DNA of 16,478 nt from VFJZ01 sp038321545. Lineage in GTDB: Bacteria; Actinomycetota; Thermoleophilia; Gaiellales; F1-60-MAGs149. The notes under the pieces are model-generated. The model was not told the DNA's origin. It saw nothing but the letters and a program-made list of their open reading frames with translations, and made no database searches. The translations under genes were made by a program, and so were the position numbers. The stretch spans positions 1 to 16,478 of the forward strand of contig JBBQFB010000077.1 of the NCBI GenBank assembly GCA_038321545.1. The letters run 5' to 3'. Below are positions 7,375-14,371 of the stretch, one piece after another. Position 1 is the first letter of the stretch, and every line of letters starts with the position of its first letter.

Positions 7375-7535
7375 CGACTCCATCAGCTCGTCGCCGATGA
7401 CGGCGCGGAGCAGCTGCGGGTAGCGGCCGAGCATCTGCTTCCTGAAGACCAGGTCACCGTCCACGTGGACGTCGAGCGCCAGGCGGGCTCCATCGTAGGG
7501 GACGCGCGGGGCGACGCGGCGTCTACATTCCGGCA
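7375..7535. other. Gap between operon end and HMA gene with a coding-like minus-strand frame
   Basis: This stretch of 161 bases has no assigned gene. On the minus strand the frame running from about 7500 to 7376 reads PYDGARLALDVHVDGDLVF and onward to IGDELMES, with G or C at third positions in all but about three of 47 codons. That is better than the plus-strand frame over the same bases. The frame continues into the 3' end of the crotonase gene, stops at 7027, and would start only at a TTG at 7536. It may be a decayed gene fragment or a chance effect; I do not recognise it. Confidence 0.3.
7524..7529 (+). promoter_or_regulatory. -10 element of a probable leaderless promoter for the HMA gene
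   Basis: TACATT (TANNNT type) ends six bases before the ATG at 7536, so transcription would start at or beside the start codon. There is no ribosome-binding sequence before this ATG, as expected for a leaderless message. No -35 consensus is visible at 17-18 bases. Confidence 0.5.
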
Positions 7536-7754
7536 ATGGCCGTCCGCTCCGAGACGCTGCAGGTCGACGGTGTCCACTGCGTCAACTGCATCCAGAAGAT
7601 CGGCACGGCCCTCGGCGCCGTCGACGGGCTGGTCGGTGCGTCGGCGACCATGACCGGCCAGGTCTCGATCTCGTACGACGCGGCCGAGCCCGAGGTGCGC
7701 GAGCGCGTCGTCGCCGCGCTGGCGGCCTGCGGTTTCGGCCTCGCGCCCGCCTGA
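7536..7754 (+). CDS. Heavy-metal-associated domain protein (CopZ-like metallochaperone)
   Basis: 72-residue single HMA domain that should bind Cu(I) or a similar soft metal and hand it to a partner such as a P-type ATPase. The loop reads GVHCVNC (Cys15, Cys18), matching the GM-C-x-x-C pattern with Val for Met. The rest fits the ferredoxin-like fold, ending in VVAALAACGFGLA; Cys65 in that stretch is an extra cysteine. The length is normal for a stand-alone chaperone. No copper ATPase or CsoR repressor lies nearby, so its partner is elsewhere. The gene ends three bases before the convergent monooxygenase gene. The two stops sit in a small CTGAG-C-CTCAG palindrome (7751-7761). Confidence 0.85.
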   Translation: MAVRSETLQVDGVHCVNCIQKIGTALGAVDGLVGASATMTGQVSISYDAAEPEVRERVVAALAACGFGLAPA

Positions 7755-7757
7755 GCC

Positions 7758-9002
7758 TCAGCCGGGAGGGCGGGGCGCGTTCACCTGCTGCGGCGCAAAC
7801 CCGGCGAGGCGCTTGTAGCGGTCGGCGATCTCCTGCAGCTCGGCGTGACGAATGACCGTCTCGATGTCGTCGAAACCGTCGGGTGCGCGCTCCTCGGCGA
7901 GCTGCATGACCTGCTCCGGGCCGTTGCCGCGATTGGCGAGGATGATCCGGCCGGTCGCGTCGCGGCGCTCGTCCTCGTAGGTGGCGAGGGCGGCGACCGG
8001 GTCGCGGTTCGCGGCGATCGCGCCGGCCAGGGCCTCTGCGTCGAGGATCGCCTGGGACGCGCCGTTCGAGCCGACCGGGTACATCGGGTGCGCCGCGTCG
8101 CCGAGCAGCGTGATCCGGCCGCCGCCCCAGGAGGCGAGCGGATCGCGATCGGCCAGCGGATACTCGTAGACGTGCGCAGCGCCGTCGATCAGCCGCGGCA
8201 CGTCGAGCCAGTCGAAGCGCCAGCCGGCGAACCGTTCGCGGAACGCCGAGGAGTCGACGACGCGTGACCAGTCCTGGGGCGCCGGCGTTTCCGCGACCGG
8301 CAGCTCGGCGATCCAGTTGATGGTCTGGAGGCCAGTCGGATCGGGCGGCGTGATCGGGTAGCAGACGAACTTCTGATCCTGGTGGCCGGCCATGATCATG
8401 CTGGCGCCGGTCAGGAACGATGGCGCCCGCGTGGTGGCCCGCCACAGCATGCGCCCGGCGTACCGGACCGCGTCGTCGGCCGGCGCGATACCACGGCGCA
8501 CCACCGAGTGGATGCCGTCGGCGCCGATCAGCAGGTCGGCGGCCTGCGTGTGGACCGCCCTGCGCGCACGGTCCTGCAGCTCGACCTCGACGCGTCCATC
8601 TCGCTCGCTGCATCCCGTCAGCGCGTGTCCGGTGAGGACCGCGTCGTCGCCGAGGCGCTCGCGGACGGCCTCGAGCAGCAGCAACTGCAGCGCGCCGCGG
8701 TGGCAGGACACCTGTGGGTAGTCGTAGCCCGCCGCGCGGCCGCGCGGCTCGCGCCAGATCCGCTGGCCGTGACGGTTGAAGAACACCAGCTCGCCGGTCT
8801 CGACGGCACCCGCGAGCAGCCGGTCGAGCAGGCCGAGCCCGGCCATCACGCGGACGGCGCTCGGCAGCAGGTTGATGCCGACCCCCAGCGGGCGCACCTC
8901 GCGAGCCGACTCGACGACGCGGCACGGGACGCCCTGCCGGTGCAGCGCGAGTGCGGCGGCGAGCCCACCGATGCCGCCGCCCGCGATCAGGATCTGGCCC
9001 AT
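7758..9002 (-). CDS. PhzS-like FAD-dependent aromatic monooxygenase (group A)
   Basis: 414-residue flavoprotein hydroxylase using NAD(P)H and O2 to oxidise an aromatic or related ring. The N-terminal Rossmann motif GGGIGG is at 8-13, with Glu31 closing the ADP-ribose site. The DG motif GADGIHS is near 160-166, and the GD motif LLGDAAHPMYPVGSNGASQA at 299-318. Overall order and phrases such as RPLGVGIN and CHRGALQLLLLEAVRERLG closely resemble Pseudomonas PhzS (phenazine hydroxylase), though the substrate may differ. The ATG overlaps the upstream hydrolase stop as TGATG. The frame is open further upstream, but only this start precedes the Rossmann fold at the right distance. It is the last gene of a three-gene minus-strand operon with two alpha/beta hydrolases. 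Confidence 0.92.
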   Translation of the reverse strand: MGQILIAGGGIGGLAAALALHRQGVPCRVVESAREVRPLGVGINLLPSAVRVMAGLGLLDRLLAGAVETGELVFFNRHGQRIWREPRGRAAGYDYPQVSCHRGALQLLLLEAVRERLGDDAVLTGHALTGCSERDGRVEVELQDRARRAVHTQAADLLIGADGIHSVVRRGIAPADDAVRYAGRMLWRATTRAPSFLTGASMIMAGHQDQKFVCYPITPPDPTGLQTINWIAELPVAETPAPQDWSRVVDSSAFRERFAGWRFDWLDVPRLIDGAAHVYEYPLADRDPLASWGGGRITLLGDAAHPMYPVGSNGASQAILDAEALAGAIAANRDPVAALATYEDERRDATGRIILANRGNGPEQVMQLAEERAPDGFDDIETVIRHAELQEIADRYKRLAGFAPQQVNAPRPPG

Positions 9003-9835
9003 CAGACGTTCGCGCGGAGGTGCCGGACGATCGCCGCGACGGTCGCAGCGGGCGACTCGAGGTGCGGCCAGTGGCCGATCCCGGCCAGCTCGATCGTCGT
9101 CAGCGGGCACGCGAAGTGCTCCTCGAGACCGGCGAACAGCGCCGGCCCGATGCACCCGTCGTCGGCGCCGTGGATCACCAGCGTCGGGGTTTGGACGACC
9201 CCGCAGGCACCCGTGCCACCGGCGATGTCGGTGCGGTAGTAGGCGGACACCGCCGCGGCCACGTCGGGGCGCGTCAGGACGGCGAGCACGTCGGGCCAGT
9301 CGTCACGGTGCAGGCCGGGCGACCAGTCGCTGGCGGCCGCGGTCAGGAACGCCGGGTCGCCGGCGATCTCCACGCGGGCATCGGCGTACGCGAGGATCCA
9401 CGCGTACGCGCCCGTCTGCTGTTCGCGGAGGATGCGCCGCCGGACCGCGAAGCCTGCGTCGTGCGGTACCGCGAGCGAGGTCAGCGACGCGATCCGCCCG
9501 GCGTGCTCCGCACCGAGCCGGTAGCCGACGATGCCGCCCCAGTCGTGTCCGACGACGTGCGCCCGGTCGATGCCGAGCACGTCCAGAAGATCGACCAGGT
9601 CGCGGGCGATGGCGCCCATCGAGTAGTCGCCATCGCGTGGCGCGGACGACGGAGCGTAGCCCGGTAGCGCGGGCACGATCGCGCGGTACCCGCTCGCAGA
9701 GATCGCCTCTGCCAGGCCCCACATGCCGATCGCATGGTCGGGGAACCCGTGCACGACGAGCACGTCGGGCCCGTCGCCGAACGTCCACACGGCAAGCTCG
9801 CCGCGCGGCACCGCGATGGTCTGAGCACTGCTCAC
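9002..9835 (-). CDS. Alpha/beta hydrolase with Asp nucleophile (epoxide hydrolase/dehalogenase type)
   Basis: 277-residue hydrolase. HGFPDHAIG forms the oxyanion region and GHDWGG the nucleophile elbow with Asp98. Asp226 (HGADDGC) is the probable acid, and His255 (GHWPH) the general base. Asp in the elbow, instead of Ser, points to the epoxide hydrolase/haloacid dehalogenase branch, which proceeds through an alkyl-enzyme ester. The GTG start overlaps the stop of the upstream paralogue as GTGA, and its stop overlaps the monooxygenase ATG. A monooxygenase making a reactive oxidised product and a hydrolase opening it is a sensible pairing, but the substrate is unknown. Confidence 0.88.
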   Translation of the reverse strand: MSSAQTIAVPRGELAVWTFGDGPDVLVVHGFPDHAIGMWGLAEAISASGYRAIVPALPGYAPSSAPRDGDYSMGAIARDLVDLLDVLGIDRAHVVGHDWGGIVGYRLGAEHAGRIASLTSLAVPHDAGFAVRRRILREQQTGAYAWILAYADARVEIAGDPAFLTAAASDWSPGLHRDDWPDVLAVLTRPDVAAAVSAYYRTDIAGGTGACGVVQTPTLVIHGADDGCIGPALFAGLEEHFACPLTTIELAGIGHWPHLESPAATVAAIVRHLRANV

Positions 9836-10668
9836 CGCGCTCGCCGCAGCCCGTCGACGACCAGGGGAACCACGACCTCGCGGCGCTCGACGTGCGGCCA
9901 GTGCCCGGCATCTTCGACCGCGTGCTGGCGCAGCGGCCGGTCGAACCAGCCGTCCAGCCCGCCGAACAGCGCCGGACGCATGCACTGCGACTGCGTGCCG
10001 TAGATGACGGTCGTCGGCGGCGCGATGCGCCCGGTCGCCGGCCCGCGGCCCTCCATGTCGGCGCGGTAGTAGCGGTGCGTGGCGTGCGCCGCCTCGGGGG
10101 TCGCGACGAGGTCGAGCACCGCCGGCCAGTCGTCGCGCCACAGCCCCGCCGACCAGTCGTGGGCGAGCGAGGTCAGCCAGGCGCGGTCCATCGCCAGCTC
10201 CTCGGCGTTCGATGCGTACGCCAGCAGGTACGCGTATGCGACGGTCTTCTGCTCCGGATACAGCCGGTGACGGCGCGCGAAGCCCGCCGGATGGGGGGCG
10301 GCGATGCTCACGAGACGGTCGATCCGGTCCGGGTGCAGGCTCGCCATCAGGTAGCCGTACAGCCCGCCCCAGCCATGGCCGACGATCGAGAAACGGGGCG
10401 CGCCGAGCGACTCCATCACGGTCATCAGGTCGCCGGCGACGGACGGTATCGAGTAGTCGTCGTCGGGCAGCGGAGCGGACGGGGCGTAGCCGGGATAGGC
10501 GGCGACGATCGCGCGGAAGCCCGCCGCGGCCAGCGACTCGGCCAGCGGCACGAGACCGATCGCGTGGTCGGGGAACCCCCCGATCAGCAGCACCGGATCG
10601 CCCGTGCCGCGCTCGTACACCGCGATGCCGGCGCGGGCCGGGACGATCCGGGAGGGCTCGGGTGGCAT
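9832..10668 (-). CDS. Alpha/beta hydrolase paralogue without catalytic triad (probable pseudoenzyme)
   Basis: 278-residue homologue of its neighbour, alignable along its length (FPDHAIG, PGYAPS, DDYS, GLWRDDWP, GHWPHVE). The nucleophile elbow is GHGWGG, with Gly99 where the neighbour has Asp98. The acid position is Ser227 (YGTQSQC in place of HGADDGC), and the oxyanion HG is GG. His256 is kept. The frame is intact and codon use is like its neighbours, so this looks like a maintained non-catalytic protein, perhaps a partner subunit or ligand sensor. It could instead use different chemistry. The ATG at 10668 is chosen because the longer open frame upstream is low-complexity and runs into the divergent promoter region. 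It heads the minus-strand operon. Confidence 0.85.
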   Translation of the reverse strand: MPPEPSRIVPARAGIAVYERGTGDPVLLIGGFPDHAIGLVPLAESLAAAGFRAIVAAYPGYAPSAPLPDDDYSIPSVAGDLMTVMESLGAPRFSIVGHGWGGLYGYLMASLHPDRIDRLVSIAAPHPAGFARRHRLYPEQKTVAYAYLLAYASNAEELAMDRAWLTSLAHDWSAGLWRDDWPAVLDLVATPEAAHATHRYYRADMEGRGPATGRIAPPTTVIYGTQSQCMRPALFGGLDGWFDRPLRQHAVEDAGHWPHVERREVVVPLVVDGLRRAR

Positions 10669-10740
10669 GGGGATGGAGTATGCGGCCAGTGGCGCGGGTT
10701 TGCAGACACGTTTCGGCGGGGAATCTGCGGAAGCGTGTCG
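10669..10740. promoter_or_regulatory. Divergent promoter region between hydrolase operon and AI-2E gene
   Basis: 72 bases separate two divergent starts, so both promoters must lie here or overlap the genes. On the minus strand CATACT (10682-10677) would start transcription one or two bases before the ATG at 10668. On the plus strand GAATCT (10721-10726) is a weak -10 candidate. Both lack a consensus -35. These assignments are tentative. Confidence 0.35.
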
Positions 10741-11889
10741 ATGCTGCGGACCACGACCAACTCTGCCCCGAAGGAGCGGGATACGCCTGCCGAGGTGCAG
10801 ATCGTGCTGCCCGCGCGCACGTTGTGGCGGCTGATCCTCGGCGGGGTCGGGCTGGTGATCGCGATCAACCTCGTGCACGCCATCCAGGGCGTGCTGATCT
10901 GGTCGCTCGCCGCCATCTTCCTGGCGCTCGCGCTGGAGCCCGTGATCCGGCTCGGAGAGCGGCGGGGGCTCTCACGGCGCACCGCCACCATCGGTGCCTA
11001 CTTCGGAGCGTTCGGCCTCGTCCTCGGGGTCCTCGCTGCGATCCTGGTTCCGCTCGCATCCCAGTCGCAGTCGCTCGTGGACGACCTCCCGAAGATCGTC
11101 GACCACCTCGAGAAGTCGCGCCTCGTGCAGGACCTCGACCAGCGCTTCCACGTGCTGGACGGGCTCAGCAACGCCCAGACGCACGTCCCGGACGCGGCGG
11201 CGATCCTGTTCGGTCTCACCGGCACGGTGTTCGGGCTCGTGCTGGGCGCCGTCTCCGTCTTCTTCCTCGCGCTGTTCGCCTCGCTCGAGCTTCCGCGGAT
11301 CACCCGCGGCGGCCTGTCGCTGCTGCCGCCGGAGCGGGCCGAGCTGGTCGAGACGCGCATCGACGACGTGAACCGTGTTGTCGCGCGGTACGTCGGCTCG
11401 AACCTCGCGATCTCCGTGATCGCGGCGATCGTCCACCTCGTGGCGCTCGAGCTGCTCGGCGTGCCGTTCGCGTTCGTGCTCGCGCTGCTGGTCGGCCTGT
11501 TCGACCTCGTCCCGCTGGTGGGCGCCACGATCGCGGGGCTGCTGGTGGTGGGCGTCGGCTTCACGCAGGGCGTGGAGGTGGGCCTCGCGACGCTGGCGCT
11601 GGTGGTCGTCTACCAGCAGATCGAGAACCACGTGATCCAGCCCGTCATCATGGGCAAGGGCGTCGAGATCTCGCCGCTGGCCGTGATCTTCAGCATCCTG
11701 GTCGGCTCGGCGCTGCTCGGGGTGCTGGGCGCGCTGCTCGCGATCCCCGCGGCGGCGAGCCTGCAACTGGCGCTGTCCGACGTGCTGTGGCGCCGCCGCT
11801 ACGCGATGGCCCACGCCCGCCGGCAGGCGGAGAACGAGGACGAGCCGGTGGAGTCCGTGCCCGTCGCGACCTCCACGCACGCCGTGTGA
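10741..11889 (+). CDS. AI-2E/PerM-family transmembrane transporter
   Basis: 382-residue polytopic membrane protein. Hydrophobic helices lie near residues 28-66, 84-105, 155-182, 220-250, 254-275, 280-292 and 312-340, with a soluble insertion at about 107-150. This is the pattern of the AI-2E transporter (PerM/TqsA) family. Conserved phrases are FDLVPLVGATIAG (254-266) and QQIENHVIQP (292-301). Family members export autoinducer-2 or act as Na+/H+ antiporters; which applies here is not readable. The C-terminal tail is charged and acidic. ATG 10741 is preferred because GGAAG ends seven bases upstream; an in-frame GTG at 10735 is the alternative. It is a single gene with a convergent gene-free gap downstream. 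Confidence 0.9.
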   Translation: MLRTTTNSAPKERDTPAEVQIVLPARTLWRLILGGVGLVIAINLVHAIQGVLIWSLAAIFLALALEPVIRLGERRGLSRRTATIGAYFGAFGLVLGVLAAILVPLASQSQSLVDDLPKIVDHLEKSRLVQDLDQRFHVLDGLSNAQTHVPDAAAILFGLTGTVFGLVLGAVSVFFLALFASLELPRITRGGLSLLPPERAELVETRIDDVNRVVARYVGSNLAISVIAAIVHLVALELLGVPFAFVLALLVGLFDLVPLVGATIAGLLVVGVGFTQGVEVGLATLALVVVYQQIENHVIQPVIMGKGVEISPLAVIFSILVGSALLGVLGALLAIPAAASLQLALSDVLWRRRYAMAHARRQAENEDEPVESVPVATSTHAV

Positions 11890-11945
11890 CCGCGGCCGAT
11901 TGCAGAAGCCGTGCTCTGCTCAGATCGCGTTGGCGATCGTCGTGA

Positions 11946-11985
11946 GGGTCTGACCCCGAAAACGGCAAATCGGGGGTCAGACCCC
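11946..11985. repeat. Double palindrome GGGTC-T-GACCC / GGGGTC-A-GACCCC (REP-like hairpin)
   Basis: Two copies of an inverted GGGGTC-N-GACCCC unit lie in opposite orientation: GGGTCTGACCCCGA at 11946-11959 and TCGGGGGTCAGACCCC at 11970-11985, with 10 bases (aaacggcaaa) between. Each unit can fold alone, or the pair can form one long stem with a single bulged C. Motifs of this GGGGTCAGACCCC type recur as dispersed intergenic repeats in many bacterial genomes, as I recall. It sits 56 bases after the AI-2E stop and may end transcription there. There is no T-run. Confidence 0.65.
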
Positions 11986-12076
11986 GATCACAGGACACGC
12001 GCGGAAGGCGCGCAGATCGCGCGACTGGTTGGCATGCGTGCACGTCCTGGCGCGAAGCGTGCGTGGTATGGCGCAC

Positions 12077-12115
12077 GAAATTTGTTTGACCAAAGTCAAG
12101 GAAATCTGTCTGGCG
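12077..12115. promoter_or_regulatory. AT-rich dyad TTGAC-CAAA-GTCAA with overlapping direct repeat
   Basis: In very GC-rich surroundings this stretch is AT-rich and doubly structured. TTGAC (12086-12090) and GTCAA (12095-12099) are inverted around CAAA, and the dyad extends imperfectly to AAATTTG and GAAATCT. In addition GAAATTTGTTTGACC (12077-12091) is repeated at 12101-12115 as GAAATCTGTCTGGCG, with 12 of 15 bases identical and start points 24 bases apart. The inner dyad looks like a MarR-type operator, but it lies between two convergent gene ends, where no recognised gene needs an operator. Confidence 0.4.
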
Positions 12116-12129
12116 CGCCCGCCGCTCGT

Positions 12130-12162
12130 CCGGGCGGGCTCGTGCCCGCGAGGCCCGCCCGG
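12130..12162 (-). terminator. GC-rich stem-loop after the membrane-protein gene
   Basis: CCGGGCGGGC (12130-12139) pairs perfectly with GCCCGCCCGG (12153-12162) around a 13-base loop. On the minus strand it begins 13 bases past the stop of the gene at 12176-12664, a good place for a terminator. It lacks a U-run, as is common for actinobacterial terminators. Confidence 0.5.
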
Positions 12163-12175
12163 CCCCGCCCGCCGC

Positions 12176-12664
12176 TCAGTCGCGCGCCGGGCCGTCGACC
12201 GTGGCCGGCGTCGCACCGCGCCGCCGCCGGCGATGCACGAAGGCCTGGACGCGGTGCGCCTGCGCAGCGTTGACACTGGCGCGGAACGCGATCATCGCGC
12301 ACGCCGCAGCGACCGGGATCTCGGCGAGCACCGCCATCGTGATTGCGATCAGCCGCTCGGCGCCGGGCGCCGACATGAGCACGTCGAACCAGGCGTCCGT
12401 GACCAGCAGCGTCGCCGCAGCGGCCGCGACGCCCTGCGTCCACGCCGCCCCCTTGTACAGGCCGTAGCCCGTCGCGATCAGCGAAACGGCGATCGCGATG
12501 TCGAAGCCCGACCAGGCAACGTCGAAGTTGCGCGCCACGTGCCGCTCCGGCAGCGTCGCCGCCAGCCACAGCGTCCACGGCACCAGCACCGCGCCGAGCG
12601 CGACGAACAGGTGCGACGCCCAGCGCGGAGCGGAGACGGCATCCGGTGGGTCGCCCGCGTCCAT
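12176..12664 (-). CDS. Small four-helix membrane protein of unknown function
   Basis: 162-residue protein with four hydrophobic segments near residues 17-37, 49-70, 76-98 and 103-128, followed by an Arg-rich cytoplasmic-type tail (HRRRRRG). Between the helices are charged or polar motifs: RNFDVAWSGFD before helix 2 and VTDAWFDVLMSAPG after helix 3. They look conserved and recall a family of uncharacterised actinobacterial membrane proteins that I cannot name. ATG 12664 is taken as start; an in-frame ATG at 12673 adds three residues. It is divergent from the PhoD-like gene, 69 bases away, with no clear ribosome site. Function is not assignable. Confidence 0.72.
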   Translation of the reverse strand: MDAGDPPDAVSAPRWASHLFVALGAVLVPWTLWLAATLPERHVARNFDVAWSGFDIAIAVSLIATGYGLYKGAAWTQGVAAAAATLLVTDAWFDVLMSAPGAERLIAITMAVLAEIPVAAACAMIAFRASVNAAQAHRVQAFVHRRRRRGATPATVDGPARD

Positions 12665-12720
12665 TGCAACCATTCTGCCCCCATTTCGCCCTGCCCGAAA
12701 CACCCAATCGCAATCGGCGG

Positions 12721-12726
12721 TACGGT
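12721..12726 (+). promoter_or_regulatory. -10 element of a probable leaderless promoter for the PhoD-like gene
   Basis: TACGGT (TANNNT) ends seven bases before the ATG at 12734, so the predicted transcription start coincides with the start codon. No Shine-Dalgarno sequence is present between them. No -35 consensus is visible. Confidence 0.5.
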
Positions 12727-12733
12727 CTCCCTC

Positions 12734-14371
12734 ATGGCCAGGCTGGTCGTCGGACCTCTCCTGCGGTACACGGGATCGACCCAGGCCACCGTCTGGGTCG
12801 AGACGGACACCGCCTGCGAGGTCGTCGTGCTCGGCCATCGCGCGCCCACCTTCGACATCGAAGGCCACCACTACGCGCTGGTCGTGGTCGACGATCTGCC
12901 GCCGGCCGCGATCACGCCGTACACGGTCGAACTCGACGGCGAGCAGGTGTGGCCGCTCGACGACCGGCGGCCGGCGCCAACCATCCACACGCGAAACCAC
13001 GAGCGCCAGGCTCGACTGGTGTTCGGCTCGTGCCGGGTCGGTGCGCCCGAGCGGCCGCCGTACACCCTGACGGCCGGCGAGCATCCCGAGGGCCTCGAGA
13101 TCGACGCGCTGTGGGCATTCAGCCAACGGCTCCAGGCCGGCCGCGAGCCGTGGCCCGACTGCCTGCTGCTGCTCGGCGACCAGGTGTACGCCGACGAGGT
13201 GTCGCCCGAGACGCTCGCCTTCATCCGCGACCGTCGCGACATCGAGCAGCCGCCCGGCGCGCAGGTAGCTGACTTCGAGGAGTACGCACGCCTCTACCGC
13301 GAGGCATGGAGCGATCCGGACATCGCCTGGCTGCTCTCGACCGTGCCGAGCACGATGATCTTCGACGATCACGACGTCCACGACGACTGGAACATCTCCG
13401 AGCAGTGGGTGCTCGACATGCGCGCGACGCCATGGTGGGAGCAGCGGGTCGTCGGCGCCTTCATGGCGTACTGGGTCTACCAGCACCTCGGCAACCTGGC
13501 GCCGCCGGAGCTGGCCGGCGACGAGGTCGTGGCCCTCGTGTCTCGGGCCGACGACCCCGGCGCCGCGTTGCGCAAGTTCGCGCACCACGCCGATCGCGAG
13601 TCGGCCGCCAGCAGGTGGGCGTACCACCGCGACTTCGGCCGCTCCCGCCTGGTGGTGGTCGACTCCCGCGCGGCCCGCGTGCTCGCCGACGGCAGCCGCG
13701 ACATGGTGGACGCCGAGGAGTGGGACTGGATCGTCGAGCACGCCCAGGGCGACTACGACCACCTGATCATCGCAAGCACGCTGCCGGTGTTCATGTTGCC
13801 AGCCGTCAGCCACCTCGAGGCCTGGAACGAGGCGGTCTGCGCCGGGGCCTGGGGAGGGCTGGCCGCGAAGGTCGGCGAGCGCATCCGGCGCAGCGTCGAC
13901 CTCGAGCACTGGCCGGCCTTCGGTCGCTCCTTCGCGACGATGATCGCCCTGCTGACCGAGCTCGCCGCCCGGCGCGAAGGCGCTCCGGCCACGATCACGC
14001 TGCTCGGCGGCGACGTCCACACGGCCTACATCGCCGAGGTCGAGCTCGATCGACGGCAGGGGAGCCGGGTCTACCAGCTGGTCTGCTCGCCGTTCCGCCA
14101 CCCGCTGGAACCGCGCGAGCGACGGGTGATCAAGCTGCTCCACACGTGGTTCGCCGCGCGCGTGCTCCGCCTGTTCGCGCGGGCTGCCGGCGTCCGCGCG
14201 CCGGACGCATCGTGGAAGGTCGTCGAGGGGCCGACGTTCGACAACTCGATCGCCGTGCTGGACCTCGACGAGCGCTCCGCCAGCGTCACGATCTCGCGCA
14301 GCGGCGGCGAGGAGGAGGACGGGCCGGCCCTCCGCGTACTGCACACGCGAAAGCTGTCAGGCGGCGGCTGA
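12734..14371 (+). CDS. PhoD-like metallophosphatase, cytoplasmic form
   Basis: 545-residue protein of the PhoD-like alkaline phosphatase/phosphodiesterase family. The N-terminal beta-rich domain (about 1-95; VGPLLRYTGSTQATVWVET) is the fibronectin-like PhoD_N type. The metallophosphatase domain follows: FGSCR near 97-101, GDQVYAD with Asp149, FDDHDVHDDWN with Asp211, Asp212, His213 and Asp214, and GGDVHTAY with Asp427 and His429. These are the expected metal ligands. No signal peptide or Tat motif precedes the fold, so it is unlike secreted PhoD and probably acts inside the cell. ATG 12734 is chosen because the frame, although open to 12029, is out of character upstream and a -10 lies seven bases before. 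Its last 15 bases overlap the convergent lipid-kinase gene. Confidence 0.9.
   Translation: MARLVVGPLLRYTGSTQATVWVETDTACEVVVLGHRAPTFDIEGHHYALVVVDDLPPAAITPYTVELDGEQVWPLDDRRPAPTIHTRNHERQARLVFGSCRVGAPERPPYTLTAGEHPEGLEIDALWAFSQRLQAGREPWPDCLLLLGDQVYADEVSPETLAFIRDRRDIEQPPGAQVADFEEYARLYREAWSDPDIAWLLSTVPSTMIFDDHDVHDDWNISEQWVLDMRATPWWEQRVVGAFMAYWVYQHLGNLAPPELAGDEVVALVSRADDPGAALRKFAHHADRESAASRWAYHRDFGRSRLVVVDSRAARVLADGSRDMVDAEEWDWIVEHAQGDYDHLIIASTLPVFMLPAVSHLEAWNEAVCAGAWGGLAAKVGERIRRSVDLEHWPAFGRSFATMIALLTELAARREGAPATITLLGGDVHTAYIAEVELDRRQGSRVYQLVCSPFRHPLEPRERRVIKLLHTWFAARVLRLFARAAGVRAPDASWKVVEGPTFDNSIAVLDLDERSASVTISRSGGEEEDGPALRVLHTRKLSGGG

Noticed and set aside
7751..7761. CTGAG-C-CTCAG palindrome as a bidirectional terminator
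   Set aside because: Arms of five bases with a one-base centre cannot form a stable RNA hairpin; probably a by-product of the two stop codons.
8776..10734. Very long plus-strand open frame leading into the AI-2E gene
   Set aside because: Upstream of 10735 the translation is Arg/Ser-rich low complexity, opposite three well-supported minus-strand genes; only the part from 10741 is a real protein.
12029..12733. Upstream extension of the PhoD-like frame, including a fragment MAHEICLTKVKEIC over the AT-rich element
   Set aside because: Not followed by any recognisable domain, lies opposite the membrane-protein gene, and a -10 element sits just before the true ATG.
12665..14344. Minus-strand frame opposite the PhoD-like gene that continues into the small membrane protein
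   Set aside because: The part above 12673 is antisense shadow with low-complexity Arg/Ala/Asp/Gly composition; only the four-helix segment is credible.
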